64,000 nucleotides of DNA, taken from positions 1 through 64,000 of the forward strand of contig MTOU01000034.1 in the NCBI GenBank assembly GCA_002011745.1. Reading direction: 5' to 3'. Made by a program: the position numbers and the translations under genes. The DNA comes from Nitrospirae bacterium JdFR-85. Lineage in GTDB: Bacteria; Nitrospirota; Thermodesulfovibrionia; Thermodesulfovibrionales; JdFR-85. Positions 43,917 through 53,780 of this stretch are shown one piece after another; the first letter of the stretch is position 1; each line of letters starts with the position of its first letter. The notes below the pieces were generated by a model that saw only the letters and a list, made by a program, of their open reading frames with translations, searched no databases and was not told where the DNA came from.

Positions 43917-45687
43917 TATAGCCGTATTAGCTACTTTTGTCCTTCTGGTTACAGTGGTTGTTACCAGCCTGTATACAACTCGGGTTCTTTCACAGAAGAC
44001 CTCAAAACTTGCAAATGTCTCTACAGACATGAATTTTTACACCATCCTGGCCACTAAGCTGACAGACCTGAGACTTAAACTCCGAATATACGAGAATATG
44101 CCTTCTGAAAAACTGAGGTTAGAGATCGAAAAAGATATAAACTCTTTATCCAGGTTTACTGCTACAGTTAAGGAGAGTATATCAGACAAAGATGCAAAAG
44201 AGAGGATTGTCCTTTTAAATAAAGAGATTTCAGAATTAAGAAGCATAATTTCAGATATACTTAAATCTCCTGAGGAGGACTCCTACAGGAGGTTCTTAAT
44301 TGATGTTGAGGATAAGTTATTCATACCAGTTTTGGAGACAATAGAGGAATACCGGGATAGAGGATTTTCAAAGATTGAGAAAACCAAAAAAGAGGTAGAG
44401 ATAGCAAAGAGGTTTGTTATGTTTTCTTTCATTCTCACCTTTGTTGTGATAGTGATAATATTTGGCTTTATGAGGCAGATTGTGGTTGGCAGAATAATTA
44501 GCCCAATTATAGATATTAATAAAACGAGTGGCCTAATGGCAGAAGGTGATCTTGATAAGGAGATCAGAGTCTCCTCCAGGGATGAGCTTGGAGAACTGGC
44601 AAATAATTTTAATTTATTAGCAGCTTCTCTAAAAGACAAGATTGCCGATCTTAAGACTTCTATCCAGAGAGAGCAGAAGGTGATCAGAGAGTTGACAATA
44701 CTCAATGAATTTATCGGATATATATCCTCAGAGATTGAGATAGAAACACTTTTTGAGAGATTTGCAGAAAGGGCGAGAGACCTCTTGAAGGCAGAACATG
44801 GTTTTTTTGTAGCATATGATAAAGGAGTCTGTAAAATTTTTGGAACTATTAAAGGTATTGATGAATCAATGATCTGTAAGATTCTTAATGTAGACACCTT
44901 TGAAACCATATTTTCAGAAGAGTTTTTTAGGTTTAACCGAACTTTGCAACTGAAGCTGGATGGCATAGAGGTGAAGAATGCGGTTGCTATAGGAGTGAAA
45001 GCTACAACAGGGCTACAGGGTCTTATTATCCTTATCAATAAAGAAGAGGGATTTACTCAGGATGATGAAGACAGTCTGTTTAACTTTGCCTTTCAGGCCT
45101 TTCATACCATATCCCTCCACTCTGAATTAACACGGCTTGCCACCACTGATGGACTCACAGGTCTCTATAATCATAGAATGTTCCAGGAGAGGCTTACAGA
45201 GGAGATATTAAGGGCCAAAAGATACAAAAGAAAGCTTTTTATTCTCATGATTGATATAGACCATTTTAAAAAGTTTAATGATATGTACGGGCATCAGACA
45301 GGAGATGAAGTCCTTAAAACAGTAGCAAGAATTATAAAGGAGAATATAAGGAGCATTGACTTTGCAGCGAGATATGGGGGCGAGGAGTTTGTAATAATTC
45401 TGCCTGATACAGAATGTAGGAATGCATTAACTGTTGCAGAGAGACTGAGGAAGGCTGTTGAGAATTTTTCTTTCTTTTTGAAAGATGGGACAAAGACAAA
45501 GATAACAATAAGTATAGGCATAGCCTGTTATCCAGAAGACAGTGTTGATAAGGATGACCTTATTAAGAAAGCGGACAAGGCCCTTTACCATGCAAAACAG
45601 ACAGGAAGAAATAGAACTGTTCTGTATAAAGATGTTTGTAAATCAGATGAAACCATTTCGACAGATAAAGATAAGAAAATTCAATGA
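43894..45687 (+). CDS. membrane-bound diguanylate cyclase (HAMP-GAF-GGDEF)
   Basis: 597 residues. Two transmembrane helices (~8-30 and ~170-192) flank a periplasmic helical sensor. HAMP (~192-245), a GAF-like domain (~270-400) and a GGDEF domain (~420-580) follow. The active site is intact as GGEEF near residue 495, with an allosteric I-site RSID five residues before it, so the enzyme should make c-di-GMP with product inhibition. c-di-GMP commonly controls type IV pili and attachment, which fits the pilus genes around, but no direct link is shown. Start has GAGGAAG and overlaps the Nudix gene. Confidence 0.93.
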   Translation: MRLKKKFDIAVLATFVLLVTVVVTSLYTTRVLSQKTSKLANVSTDMNFYTILATKLTDLRLKLRIYENMPSEKLRLEIEKDINSLSRFTATVKESISDKDAKERIVLLNKEISELRSIISDILKSPEEDSYRRFLIDVEDKLFIPVLETIEEYRDRGFSKIEKTKKEVEIAKRFVMFSFILTFVVIVIIFGFMRQIVVGRIISPIIDINKTSGLMAEGDLDKEIRVSSRDELGELANNFNLLAASLKDKIADLKTSIQREQKVIRELTILNEFIGYISSEIEIETLFERFAERARDLLKAEHGFFVAYDKGVCKIFGTIKGIDESMICKILNVDTFETIFSEEFFRFNRTLQLKLDGIEVKNAVAIGVKATTGLQGLIILINKEEGFTQDDEDSLFNFAFQAFHTISLHSELTRLATTDGLTGLYNHRMFQERLTEEILRAKRYKRKLFILMIDIDHFKKFNDMYGHQTGDEVLKTVARIIKENIRSIDFAARYGGEEFVIILPDTECRNALTVAERLRKAVENFSFFLKDGTKTKITISIGIACYPEDSVDKDDLIKKADKALYHAKQTGRNRTVLYKDVCKSDETISTDKDKKIQ

Positions 45688-46414
45688 CAACAGTATAAAA
45701 GAGATTAAAGACCCAATAGCTGTAGAGCAGAAACTAAGGATTTTTGTTAATGGAAAGGAGATATTAAGTCTTTATTGTACTCCTATAATGATAAGAGAGC
45801 TGGTAGTGGGTTTTCTTATGACAGAGGGGATTTTTAATGGAGTCTGGTGTGCTGAAGGAATGGACATAGAGTATAAAGAGGAAGAGATTAGAGTAAATAT
45901 AGCTGTTGAAGGTGAATTGGTCCTGGATAAACATACAATTACTTCTGGATGTGTGGGTGGTATAACATTTGAGAAGAATATGGAAGAGATACCCGTTAAG
46001 AAAGGTCCTTTCATCTCTGCAATAAAGCTTTTTGAGCTCTTTGAAAGGTTTCAGAAGGCTTCAAAATTATATCATCTTACAGGTTGTGTCCATAGCGCAG
46101 CACTGGCTGACAGGGAAGGCATTGTGATCTTGACAGAGGATATCGGCAGACATAATGCAGTAGATAAGGTGATTGGATATTGCATTATAGAGAATATACC
46201 CCTTAATGACAAATTGATGCTTGTTAGTGGGAGACTCTCCTCGGAGATGGTTACAAAGTGTTCACGATGGGCTCTGCCTATTCTGGTTAGTAGAACCGCT
46301 CCAACAACAAAGGCATTAGAGATTGCTCATGCGAGAGGGATTACTATAATCGGTTTCCTGAGAGGCAGAAGATTTAATATATACTCTCATCCTGAAAGGA
46401 TTTTGGTTTCTTAG
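45632..46414 (+). CDS. fdhD: formate dehydrogenase accessory sulfurtransferase FdhD
   Basis: About 260 residues. FdhD transfers sulfur from IscS to the molybdenum/tungsten cofactor of formate dehydrogenase. Seen here: IAVEQKLRIFVNGKEILSL, ELVVGFLMTEGI, TSGCVGG (near residue 104), and later LTGCVHSAAL and EDIGRHNAVDKVIG. The sulfur-carrying loop has a single Cys rather than a CxxC pair. The start is uncertain: ATG at 45632 or 45647 are both plausible, overlapping the diguanylate cyclase end. No formate dehydrogenase is in the window. The last 4 bases overlap the convergent pilR gene. Confidence 0.9.
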   Translation: MFVNQMKPFRQIKIRKFNDNSIKEIKDPIAVEQKLRIFVNGKEILSLYCTPIMIRELVVGFLMTEGIFNGVWCAEGMDIEYKEEEIRVNIAVEGELVLDKHTITSGCVGGITFEKNMEEIPVKKGPFISAIKLFELFERFQKASKLYHLTGCVHSAALADREGIVILTEDIGRHNAVDKVIGYCIIENIPLNDKLMLVSGRLSSEMVTKCSRWALPILVSRTAPTTKALEIAHARGITIIGFLRGRRFNIYSHPERILVS

Positions 46415-47787
46415 TCCTCATCAAAGGAACTGATGCCATACTTAGCCAGCCTATGCCGGAAAGATCTAAAAGAGAGGTTGAGTAATTTGGCTGCCTCAGT
46501 TTTTACTCCAGAGGTAAGGTTAAGTGCCTTTTTTAGATAACCTATCTCTATCTCTTCCAGAATCTTGTCTAAATCTATTCCTGCATCTGTGAGCTCAGGC
46601 AATGTTTGGTCTGTCCTCTGTGGCTCCAGTAGTTCAGGAGGGAGGTCCTCAGTAAGGATTATTTCTCTTTCTGTTAGCAGTAAAATTCTCTCTATTACAT
46701 TTTCCAACTCTCTCACATTACCCTTCCACTCATACTCTAAGAGTCTCTTCATTGCATCAGGTGAGAACCGGACATTTGATGCTCCTGATGTCTTAAGAAA
46801 GTGTTCTACAAGTAAGGGGATATCTTCCTTCCTCTCCCTAAGAGGTGGTATTCTGATGGGAATTACATTAAGACGGTAGTAAAGGTCTTCTCTGAATCTA
46901 CCTTCTCTTATCTCTTCTTTCAGATCCTTATTTGTAGCAGCAATAATTCTTACGTCTACTTTTATATCTGAAGTGCTTCCCAGTCTACGGAAAGTACTGG
47001 TTTCAATAAACCTGAGTAGCTTTGCCTGAAGAGAAAAGGGCATTTCTGCAATCTCATCAAGGAAGATACTCCCTCCATCTGCTATTTCAAACAGTCCCTC
47101 TTTATTCTGGGTTGCACCTGTGAAGGCCCCTTTCATATAGCCGAAGAGTTCACTTTCAAGCAGTCCTTCTGGTAAAGTAGCACAGTTTATTGCAACAAAT
47201 TGTTTATCTGCTCTGTTGCTTAGGTTATGTATTGCCCTTGCCACGAGTTCCTTCCCTGAACCACTCTCTCCAGTAATCAACACATTTGAATTGCTCTTTG
47301 CTATCTTAGGAAGTGCCTGCATCAACTCCTGCATCTTTTTACTTTTGCCGATAATATTTTCGAGTCTATAGGTGGTTTTTATCTTCTCCCGGAGTAGTTC
47401 AATCTCACGACTCAATCTCCTCTTTTCCATAGCTCTGTTAACGACGATTCTAATCTCATCCACCTTGAAGGGTTTGTTTATATAGTCATATGCCCCCAGT
47501 TTCATCGCCTCCACGGCATCCTCATTCGTACCAAATGCAGTTATCATTATCACAAGGGTTGATGGAGAGACCTCTTTCACTTTTTTGAGTACAGTATAAC
47601 CATCAGCTCCTGGCATTTTTATATCTGTGATCACAATATCATATATCTCATTCTCGATATGATTAAGAGCATCCTTCCCATTGAATACAGAGGTTACACT
47701 GTAGCCCTCTGAATCAAGGAGGATCTTAAGGATCTCATTCATTCCTTTTTCGTCTTCTACTATTAGTATCTTCTCCTTTTTATACAT
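46411..47787 (-). CDS. pilR: sigma-54-dependent response regulator PilR
   Basis: 458 residues. Receiver domain with D55 (IVITDIKMPG), AAA+ domain with GESGSGKE, intact GAFTGA loop (MKGAFTGAT) and a C-terminal Fis-like helix-turn-helix (KTEAAKLLNLSFRSFRHRL). Located at the end of a pilB-pilT-pilC-pilS operon and overlapping pilS by 8 bases, it is best called PilR, the activator of RpoN-dependent pilin promoters. Two such promoters are present in the window (977 and 28772). Confidence 0.9.
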   Translation of the reverse strand: MYKKEKILIVEDEKGMNEILKILLDSEGYSVTSVFNGKDALNHIENEIYDIVITDIKMPGADGYTVLKKVKEVSPSTLVIMITAFGTNEDAVEAMKLGAYDYINKPFKVDEIRIVVNRAMEKRRLSREIELLREKIKTTYRLENIIGKSKKMQELMQALPKIAKSNSNVLITGESGSGKELVARAIHNLSNRADKQFVAINCATLPEGLLESELFGYMKGAFTGATQNKEGLFEIADGGSIFLDEIAEMPFSLQAKLLRFIETSTFRRLGSTSDIKVDVRIIAATNKDLKEEIREGRFREDLYYRLNVIPIRIPPLRERKEDIPLLVEHFLKTSGASNVRFSPDAMKRLLEYEWKGNVRELENVIERILLLTEREIILTEDLPPELLEPQRTDQTLPELTDAGIDLDKILEEIEIGYLKKALNLTSGVKTEAAKLLNLSFRSFRHRLAKYGISSFDED

Positions 47788-49378
47788 CTTCTCTGTCTCT
47801 AAGGGGAATTGTTACTGTAAATTCAGAACCTTGGCCGGGTTTAGAATTTACACTTATATTTCCTCCATGCTCTTCTATTATCCTATAGGCTATTGCAAGC
47901 CCAAGTCCTGTTCCATCCTTCTTCTTGCTGAAGAATGGATAGAAGATCTTTTCTATATCTTCCTCCTCTATTCCACATCCATTATCTATAACTCTTATTA
48001 TAACGTTTTTGCCATCAGAATCAAGGTAGACTCTAATTGTACCCTTGGCATCTGTGGCATCAACAGCATTGGTGAGTATATTCCATAATACCTGGCGTAT
48101 CTTTTGTTCGTCTGCAAAGACTTTTATATTGTCCTTTATCTCCTTTTTAATCTCAAGAGATTCATATGTATGGGCGATGGAGTCTACCAATTCATTAACT
48201 GTATTAGAGAGCATAAATAGCCTTTTCTCAGGTGGTTTAGGATTAGAGTATACAAGAAAATCCTTTACAATGGAGTTTAGCCTATCCATCTCAGCGATTG
48301 CAATATCCATCAACCTCTTCTTTGTCTCATCTGGCAGTCTGTTTTCTTTCAACATTTCAAAAGAGCTCTTGATTGAGGCAAGAGGATTTCTCAGCTCATG
48401 GGCAATGCTTGCAGACAGTTGTCCAATAGCTGCAAGCTTTTCTTTCTTTTTAATCTCTTCTTCCATTCGGATAATATTGGTTACATCCTGGAATGTGCCA
48501 ATAAATCCCACCTGTTCTCCTTTTGCATTTGTATAGTTAGAGATATTCATTCCAATATGGATAGTTTCTCCATCTTTGTGAATACAACCCTTTGATCTAC
48601 CCGTGACAGGTGGTATTTGGAGAAAGGGGAAGACGGAATTGATGGGTAGTCCTTTCACCTCTTCAAAACTCTTTCCAGTAATTCTTTCTCCTGCACGATT
48701 AAATAAGAGAATTCTTCCATAGTTGTCAGTTGTAAACAGCCCACTGGGTATATTGTCTATAACTTCAGACTGAAATTTGGCAAGTTCTTTTAGATCAATA
48801 TCTCTTTTCATTAGGGTTTCTGAGGTCTTCTCAAGGCGGGTTATAAGATACCCCATCAGAAAAGCTGTAAGAAATAGCCCCATGAGATTGACAATAATGT
48901 TATAGAAGAATTCCTCAATCTGGTAGGATGAAGTATAAGCTATAGGAATAATATGGTAATACTGCAGATCAATTAATACTCCATAAATAATACCTCCAGA
49001 GGCTGCGATTATATAGCCTCCCCTTTTGCCTGTTATTATGGATGCAAGAATGGTGAGTAGAATTAGGAGAAAAGAGAACCAACTTTCTATACCTCCTGTT
49101 AGTAGTATAAGTACCTCTACAAATATAACATCTAAGAAGAGTTGGAAGTAGGTAAAAATAAGAAGCTTTTTCCTGTCAAGCCTTATTATCTGGAGAATCA
49201 ACATATATACTAAGGTGAGTAAAAGGATTGAGATTATCCATACAAAGATTGGACCTCCACGCATTACAGGTGAAAAAGACCCAAGGAAGCTTCTTAATAG
49301 CAAGAGACTCAGGGCTACAGTAAGCCTGTAGACTGCCAGTAAATAAAGTCCTCGGCGGATTGGGTAAGTATTATTCAC
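47780..49378 (-). CDS. pilS: pilin sensor histidine kinase PilS
   Basis: 532 residues, GTG start. About six N-terminal transmembrane helices (residues ~10-185) are followed by PAS (~205-315), HisKA with SIAHELRNPLASIK (His near 329) and a HATPase domain (KKKDGTGLGLAIAYRI). Six helices plus PAS is the PilS layout; PilS senses membrane pilin level and controls PilR. The AAGGAGG ribosome-binding site lies inside a stem-rich 105-base leader (49379-49483) that separates it from pilC. Confidence 0.9.
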   Translation of the reverse strand: MNNTYPIRRGLYLLAVYRLTVALSLLLLRSFLGSFSPVMRGGPIFVWIISILLLTLVYMLILQIIRLDRKKLLIFTYFQLFLDVIFVEVLILLTGGIESWFSFLLILLTILASIITGKRGGYIIAASGGIIYGVLIDLQYYHIIPIAYTSSYQIEEFFYNIIVNLMGLFLTAFLMGYLITRLEKTSETLMKRDIDLKELAKFQSEVIDNIPSGLFTTDNYGRILLFNRAGERITGKSFEEVKGLPINSVFPFLQIPPVTGRSKGCIHKDGETIHIGMNISNYTNAKGEQVGFIGTFQDVTNIIRMEEEIKKKEKLAAIGQLSASIAHELRNPLASIKSSFEMLKENRLPDETKKRLMDIAIAEMDRLNSIVKDFLVYSNPKPPEKRLFMLSNTVNELVDSIAHTYESLEIKKEIKDNIKVFADEQKIRQVLWNILTNAVDATDAKGTIRVYLDSDGKNVIIRVIDNGCGIEEEDIEKIFYPFFSKKKDGTGLGLAIAYRIIEEHGGNISVNSKPGQGSEFTVTIPLRDREDV

Positions 49379-49381
49379 ACT

Positions 49382-49452
49382 GCCTCCTTGCCATAAGCCT
49401 GACCTTTGGTCAGTAAGGAAGGCAAGGAATTATGTTCCTTACATTTGGAGGC
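49382..49452 (-). promoter_or_regulatory. structured leader sequestering the pilS ribosome-binding site
   Basis: Several pairings are perfect: CCTTGCC/GGCAAGG (49386-49392 with 49421-49427), CTGACC/GGTCAG inside it (49399-49404 with 49408-49413), GCCTCC/GGAGGC (49382-49387 with 49447-49452) and AAGGAA/TTCCTT (49424-49429 with 49435-49440). The first and last exclude each other. In the minus-strand mRNA the pilS Shine-Dalgarno AAGGAGG (49389-49383) lies within the first and third. This is the layout of a translational switch or thermosensor; I could not match a known riboswitch class. Confidence 0.5.
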
Positions 49453-49483
49453 CCCGAACTTTAGCCCGGAAGCTACATTGTGT

Positions 49484-50695
49484 CTATTTGATAAGCTCAC
49501 CCATCTTAAATATTGGCAGATACATAGAGATGATTATAAATCCCACTGTTCCACCAAGGAAAACCATCAGAAAGGGTTCTATAAGAGAAGTAAGAGCTGA
49601 AACTGCTGCATCAACTTCATCATCATAGAAGTCTGCTATTTTGCCGAGCATACTGTCAAGGGCACCTGTAGACTCTCCAACCGAGATCATATGGTTTACC
49701 ATTGGTGGAAATATCTTTGTTCTCATCAATGGCTCTGCTATTGTTTTACCTTCTGCCACGTCTTTTCTAACTTCGTAGATCGCCTTTTCTATAACCTTGT
49801 TTCCTGCTGTCTTTGCTGTAATATCCAGTCCATCGAGTATAGGTACACCACTGCTGGTGAGAGTACCTAAGGTCCTCGTAAATTTAGCTATAGCAGCCTT
49901 TAATATTATACCTCCAAACACAGGCATGGAAAGAATTATCTTGTCTGTTACAAATTTGCCTTTATCAGTTCGTCGGAGTTGTATAATGAAGACAATAGTG
50001 AATATTATGGCTCCTAAGATCATTAGCCCTCCAATACCGGCCAAAAAATTACTTATTGAGATTACTATCCTTGTAGGCAGAGGTAGTATACCACCCATAC
50101 CTGCATACATCTTCTGGAATGTGGGGACTACAAAAACCATGATTATTCCTATTACAATCACAGCCACAGCCATTACCACTGAAGGATATATCATAGCTCC
50201 TTTAACTTTCTTTTTGAGTTTCATGGCCTTCTCTATATAAGTGGCAAGGCGGGCGAGGATAGTATCAAGTATTCCACCTGCCTCGCCTGCAGCGACCATA
50301 TTAACATAGAGTTCACTGAATACCCTTGGATGCTTTCTCAGGGCATCAGCAAAAGTTGCTCCCCCCTCTACATCGATTTTTACCTGTTTTAATATCTCTC
50401 CGAATCTCTTGTTTTCAACCTGAGTGGAGAGAATCTCCAGCGCCTGCACTAAGGGAAGTCCTGCGTCTATCATTGTGGCAAACTGTCTTGTGAAGACTAC
50501 AATGTCTTTGTCTTTTATCTTTTTTCCAAAGGGAAGTGTAAAACCTTTTGCCTTCTTTTTTTCAGTTATAAGAGTAGGAACAATATTACGTCTTCGGAGC
50601 TGGGCAATAACCTCCTCCTTTGAAGAGGCGACAATCTCTCCTGATTCTATAAGTCCCTTAACGTTTTTACCTGACCATTGAAATACAGTTGCCAC
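49484..50695 (-). CDS. pilC: type IV pilus platform protein PilC
   Basis: 403 residues beginning MATVFQWSGKNVKG. It has two T2SSF domains (~70-195 and ~270-395) with FTRQFATMIDAGLPLVQAL, VNMVAAGEAGGIL and MISVGESTGALD, and three transmembrane segments. Inner-membrane platform for the PilB/PilT motors, encoded directly downstream of pilT. More canonical in sequence than the platform protein at 9873. Confidence 0.94.
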   Translation of the reverse strand: MATVFQWSGKNVKGLIESGEIVASSKEEVIAQLRRRNIVPTLITEKKKAKGFTLPFGKKIKDKDIVVFTRQFATMIDAGLPLVQALEILSTQVENKRFGEILKQVKIDVEGGATFADALRKHPRVFSELYVNMVAAGEAGGILDTILARLATYIEKAMKLKKKVKGAMIYPSVVMAVAVIVIGIIMVFVVPTFQKMYAGMGGILPLPTRIVISISNFLAGIGGLMILGAIIFTIVFIIQLRRTDKGKFVTDKIILSMPVFGGIILKAAIAKFTRTLGTLTSSGVPILDGLDITAKTAGNKVIEKAIYEVRKDVAEGKTIAEPLMRTKIFPPMVNHMISVGESTGALDSMLGKIADFYDDEVDAAVSALTSLIEPFLMVFLGGTVGFIIISMYLPIFKMGELIK

Positions 50696-50763
50696 CGTTC
50701 CCCTCCTTCTCTAATGAAATCTTTGGGCAAAGCCCTTTAAATTGTATATTAAAAAACTGAACA

Positions 50764-51849
50764 TCATCTTCTGGCACCTGCCTTGCCTCCCTTATGGATC
50801 ATATTGAGAAGTTCATCAGGTATTGGTGAACGGCTCAGGGCATCCTCATAGGAGATCAGTCCCTTTGTGTAGAGTTCATAAAGAGATTGATTCATTGTCT
50901 GCATCCCATATTTTGCTTGTCCTGTCTGCATCATTGAGTATATCTGGTGTATCTTATCTTCTCTTATGAGGTTTCTGATTGCAGGGTTTGGAACGAGTAT
51001 CTCAACAGCCAGTACTCTGCCCTTACCATCCTTTCTTGGTAACAACTGTTGAGCAATTATACCTTCAAGGACAAAAGAGAGCTGAACCCTTACCTGGTCC
51101 TGCTGATGGGGAGGAAACACATCTATTATACGATTTATTGTCTGTACCGCTGAGTTTGTATGTAAAGTCGCGAGGGTCAGATGTCCTGTTTCTGAAACCC
51201 TGAGGGCTGCCTCTATGGTCTCAAGGTCTCTCATCTCACCTATCAGAACCACATCAGGGTCCTGTCTAAGGATATACTTAAGGGCTGTATGAAAGGAGGC
51301 GGTGTCTGCTGTAACCTCTCTCTGATTTACTAAACAGCCCTTATGAGGATGAAGGTACTCTATAGGGTCTTCAATAGTTATAATATGTTCATTCCTTTCT
51401 TCATTGATTCTGTCAATCATAGCTGCAAGCGTGGTGGTTTTTCCTGAGCCTGTTGGTCCAGTAACAAGAATCAAACCTCTCGGCTTTTTTACCAACTCAT
51501 TGAGAATCTCAGGTAGACCCAGCTCTCGGAATGTCATAATCTTGAATGGGATTGTTCTGAATGCACCTGCAACTGCTCCTCGTTGCATAAATATATTTGC
51601 CCTGAAACGGCTCAATCCTTTTATACCAAAGGAGAGATCAAGTTCATTGTTCTCTTCAAAACGGTGCTTCTGTGCGTCTGTGAGTATACTGTAACAAAGG
51701 GCCTTTGTATCAGCAGGTGTAAGGGGGGGATGGTCAATAGGTACAAGTTTTCCATTAATCCTGAGTCTTGGTGGGCTCCCTGTGGTAATATGGAGATCAG
51801 ATGCCCCTTTGTCAATCATCATCTTCAGAAAGTCATAAAGAGTTGCCAT
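50764..51849 (-). CDS. pilT: twitching motility retraction ATPase PilT
   Basis: 361 residues. Walker A VTGPTGSGKTTTLAAMIDR near 129-147, Asp box DPIEYLH, Walker B and His box (LATLHTNSAVQTINRIIDVF) and the PilT-specific AIRNLIREDKIHQIYSMMQT near the C-terminus. Hexameric motor that depolymerises the pilus. Its presence shows that this pilus system can retract, unlike the cluster at 4-12 kb, which has no PilT. Confidence 0.96.
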   Translation of the reverse strand: MATLYDFLKMMIDKGASDLHITTGSPPRLRINGKLVPIDHPPLTPADTKALCYSILTDAQKHRFEENNELDLSFGIKGLSRFRANIFMQRGAVAGAFRTIPFKIMTFRELGLPEILNELVKKPRGLILVTGPTGSGKTTTLAAMIDRINEERNEHIITIEDPIEYLHPHKGCLVNQREVTADTASFHTALKYILRQDPDVVLIGEMRDLETIEAALRVSETGHLTLATLHTNSAVQTINRIIDVFPPHQQDQVRVQLSFVLEGIIAQQLLPRKDGKGRVLAVEILVPNPAIRNLIREDKIHQIYSMMQTGQAKYGMQTMNQSLYELYTKGLISYEDALSRSPIPDELLNMIHKGGKAGARR

Positions 51850-51878
51850 TGTATTGCCTCCTTCTGCGGAATTCTACC

Positions 51879-53693
51879 TTAGTCCTCGAATGTTACTCTC
51901 AAGACCTCCTCTATACTGGTAACACCTGCTTTCACTTTATTGAGACCGCTTCTGCGGAGTGTCTTCATTCCGAGTCTTATAGCGGCTTTTTTCAGTTCCT
52001 GTGCAGATGCTCCTTCCAGTATCAGTTCTTTTAATTCATCTTTAACCGGCATTACCTCATATAGTGCCACCCTTCCTTTATATCCTGAATTATTACAAGC
52101 AGGACAGCCTTTGCCTTTGTAACATTTTATATTTTTTACCTCTTCCTCTGTAAATCCCAACTTTAGTAGGGTATTCTCGGGAAATCTTTCTTCTACCTTG
52201 CAGTTGTTACATATCTTACGAGCAAGCCGCTGAGCCAGTATGAGTATTACTGAAGAGGAGACGAGGAAAGGCTCAATACCCATATTAAGGAGTCTTGTTA
52301 TTGTGCTTGGTGCATCATTGGTGTGAAGGGTACTGAGCACAAGGTGTCCGGTCAGAGCTGCCTTTATTGCTATCTCTGCTGTCTCAAAGTCACGGATCTC
52401 ACCCACCATAATTATATCAGGGTCCTGCCTAAGGAATGACCTTAAGGCGGATGCAAAGGTGAGGCCTATCTCTTCCCTTACCTGTACCTGGTTTATCCCG
52501 TGAAAGTTATACTCCACTGGGTCTTCTGCTGTCATTATATTGATTCCCGGCTTGTTTAAATGGTTTAAGGCTGAATAAAGGGTTGTGGTCTTTCCACTAC
52601 CTGTAGGACCAGTAACCAAGACCATTCCATAAGGTTTCTCAATAGCTTCCATAAAGTCCTGTAACTGGTCCTCCTCAAATCCAAGTTTTGTCATATCTAT
52701 CTGGAGGTTTGACTTGTCAAGTATTCTCAGAACTGTCTTTTCACCAAAAAGACAGGGTAGGGTTGATACACGAAGATCAACCTCTCTTTTTCTACCCAGT
52801 TTTAATTTTATTCTTCCATCCTGTGGAAGCCTTCTTTCAGCTATGTCAAGCCTTGACATTATTTTTATCCTTGAAGTAATAGCATTTTTGATCTTGATCG
52901 GAAGGTTCATTATATTGTAAAGCACCCCATCGATTCTGTATCTCACCCTGAGAACAGATTCATAGGGCTCAATATGCACATCACTTGCCCCCTGTTTTAT
53001 TGCGTTAAGGAGGATCCCGTTGACGAGCTTAACAATAGGTGCTTCTACCTCTTTGATAACCTCTTCATCTTCCTTCTCTTCAACGGTTTCAATATGGTCT
53101 AAGGCAGTATCTACCAGTTTATCAAACTCTTCCACATCCACAGTTGGTGTATCATCATCAAGGGAGAATTCGTCTTCGTCATCTTCAACTTCTTCCATCT
53201 CTGATATTGTGAAGTCTCTGGGTTGTACTGCTGTTGCAGTAGCTGCGGTTTTTCTTGCAAGTTCTCCTTTACCACTGTAGTACTTCTGAATAGCTTCCAT
53301 AATAGAAGACTCGGGTGCAACAACGGCTTCTACATTGTAGCCTGTCATGAATTTTATATCATCTATAGCAAAAAGGTTGGAAGGATCAGCCATTGCCACT
53401 GTTAGTGTTGCTCCAACCCTTGCAACAGGAATAACCATGTATTTTTTTGCCATCTCAGCAGGAATCAGCTTTATAACAGAAGGGTCTATCTCATAATCGG
53501 ATAGGTTTATTGAGGGCACTCCATACTGTTTACTCAAGAATTCTACAAGTTTGTCTTCAGTAATATATCCCAGCTTAACAAGTTTTGAACCAAGCCTCCC
53601 TCCTTCTTTTTTTTGAAGATTAAGAGCTTCCTTTAACTGTGCCTCTGTAATAAGGTTTGAATCAATTAACAACTGACCTAACTTTGCAGCCAT
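51879..53693 (-). CDS. pilB: type IV pilus extension ATPase PilB
   Basis: 604 residues. N-terminal MshE-N/GspE-N domain (~1-140), an acidic linker (~160-205), then the ATPase core with VTGPTGSGKTTTLYSALNH near 361, LSTLHTNDAPSTITRLLN and a zinc site (CNNC near 494 and CPAC near 529). It drives pilus extension. First gene of the pilBTCSR operon. It lacks a Shine-Dalgarno; a good promoter ends 9 bases before the ATG. MshE-N domains bind c-di-GMP in some homologues, and a diguanylate cyclase is encoded nearby, but binding here is untested. Confidence 0.95.
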   Translation of the reverse strand: MAAKLGQLLIDSNLITEAQLKEALNLQKKEGGRLGSKLVKLGYITEDKLVEFLSKQYGVPSINLSDYEIDPSVIKLIPAEMAKKYMVIPVARVGATLTVAMADPSNLFAIDDIKFMTGYNVEAVVAPESSIMEAIQKYYSGKGELARKTAATATAVQPRDFTISEMEEVEDDEDEFSLDDDTPTVDVEEFDKLVDTALDHIETVEEKEDEEVIKEVEAPIVKLVNGILLNAIKQGASDVHIEPYESVLRVRYRIDGVLYNIMNLPIKIKNAITSRIKIMSRLDIAERRLPQDGRIKLKLGRKREVDLRVSTLPCLFGEKTVLRILDKSNLQIDMTKLGFEEDQLQDFMEAIEKPYGMVLVTGPTGSGKTTTLYSALNHLNKPGINIMTAEDPVEYNFHGINQVQVREEIGLTFASALRSFLRQDPDIIMVGEIRDFETAEIAIKAALTGHLVLSTLHTNDAPSTITRLLNMGIEPFLVSSSVILILAQRLARKICNNCKVEERFPENTLLKLGFTEEEVKNIKCYKGKGCPACNNSGYKGRVALYEVMPVKDELKELILEGASAQELKKAAIRLGMKTLRRSGLNKVKAGVTSIEEVLRVTFED

Positions 53694-53702
53694 AATATAT
53701 AA

Positions 53703-53731
53703 ATTATCATAAATTATATGGAATAATGCAA
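53703..53731 (-). promoter_or_regulatory. promoter of the pilBTCSR operon, apparently leaderless
   Basis: Minus strand TTGCAT (53731-53726), 17-base spacer, GATAAT (53708-53703), then 9 bases to the pilB ATG. No Shine-Dalgarno sequence fits between. Confidence 0.6.
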
Positions 53732-53780
53732 GCTTATTTTAAGAAATAATTTAAATTTTTTCCAGCATAATACCCCATTT

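Noticed and set aside
45632-46414. FdhD inactivated by loss of a CxxC motif
   Set aside because: Single-Cys TSGC-type loops are a normal variant of the family, so loss of function should not be assumed.
49379-49483. GEMM (c-di-GMP/cGAMP) riboswitch before pilS
   Set aside because: Parts such as GTAGCTTCCGGGCTAAAG look vaguely similar to the 3' half, but the conserved GGCAAACC and GGGACGCAAAGCC segments are missing, so only a generic structured leader is reported.
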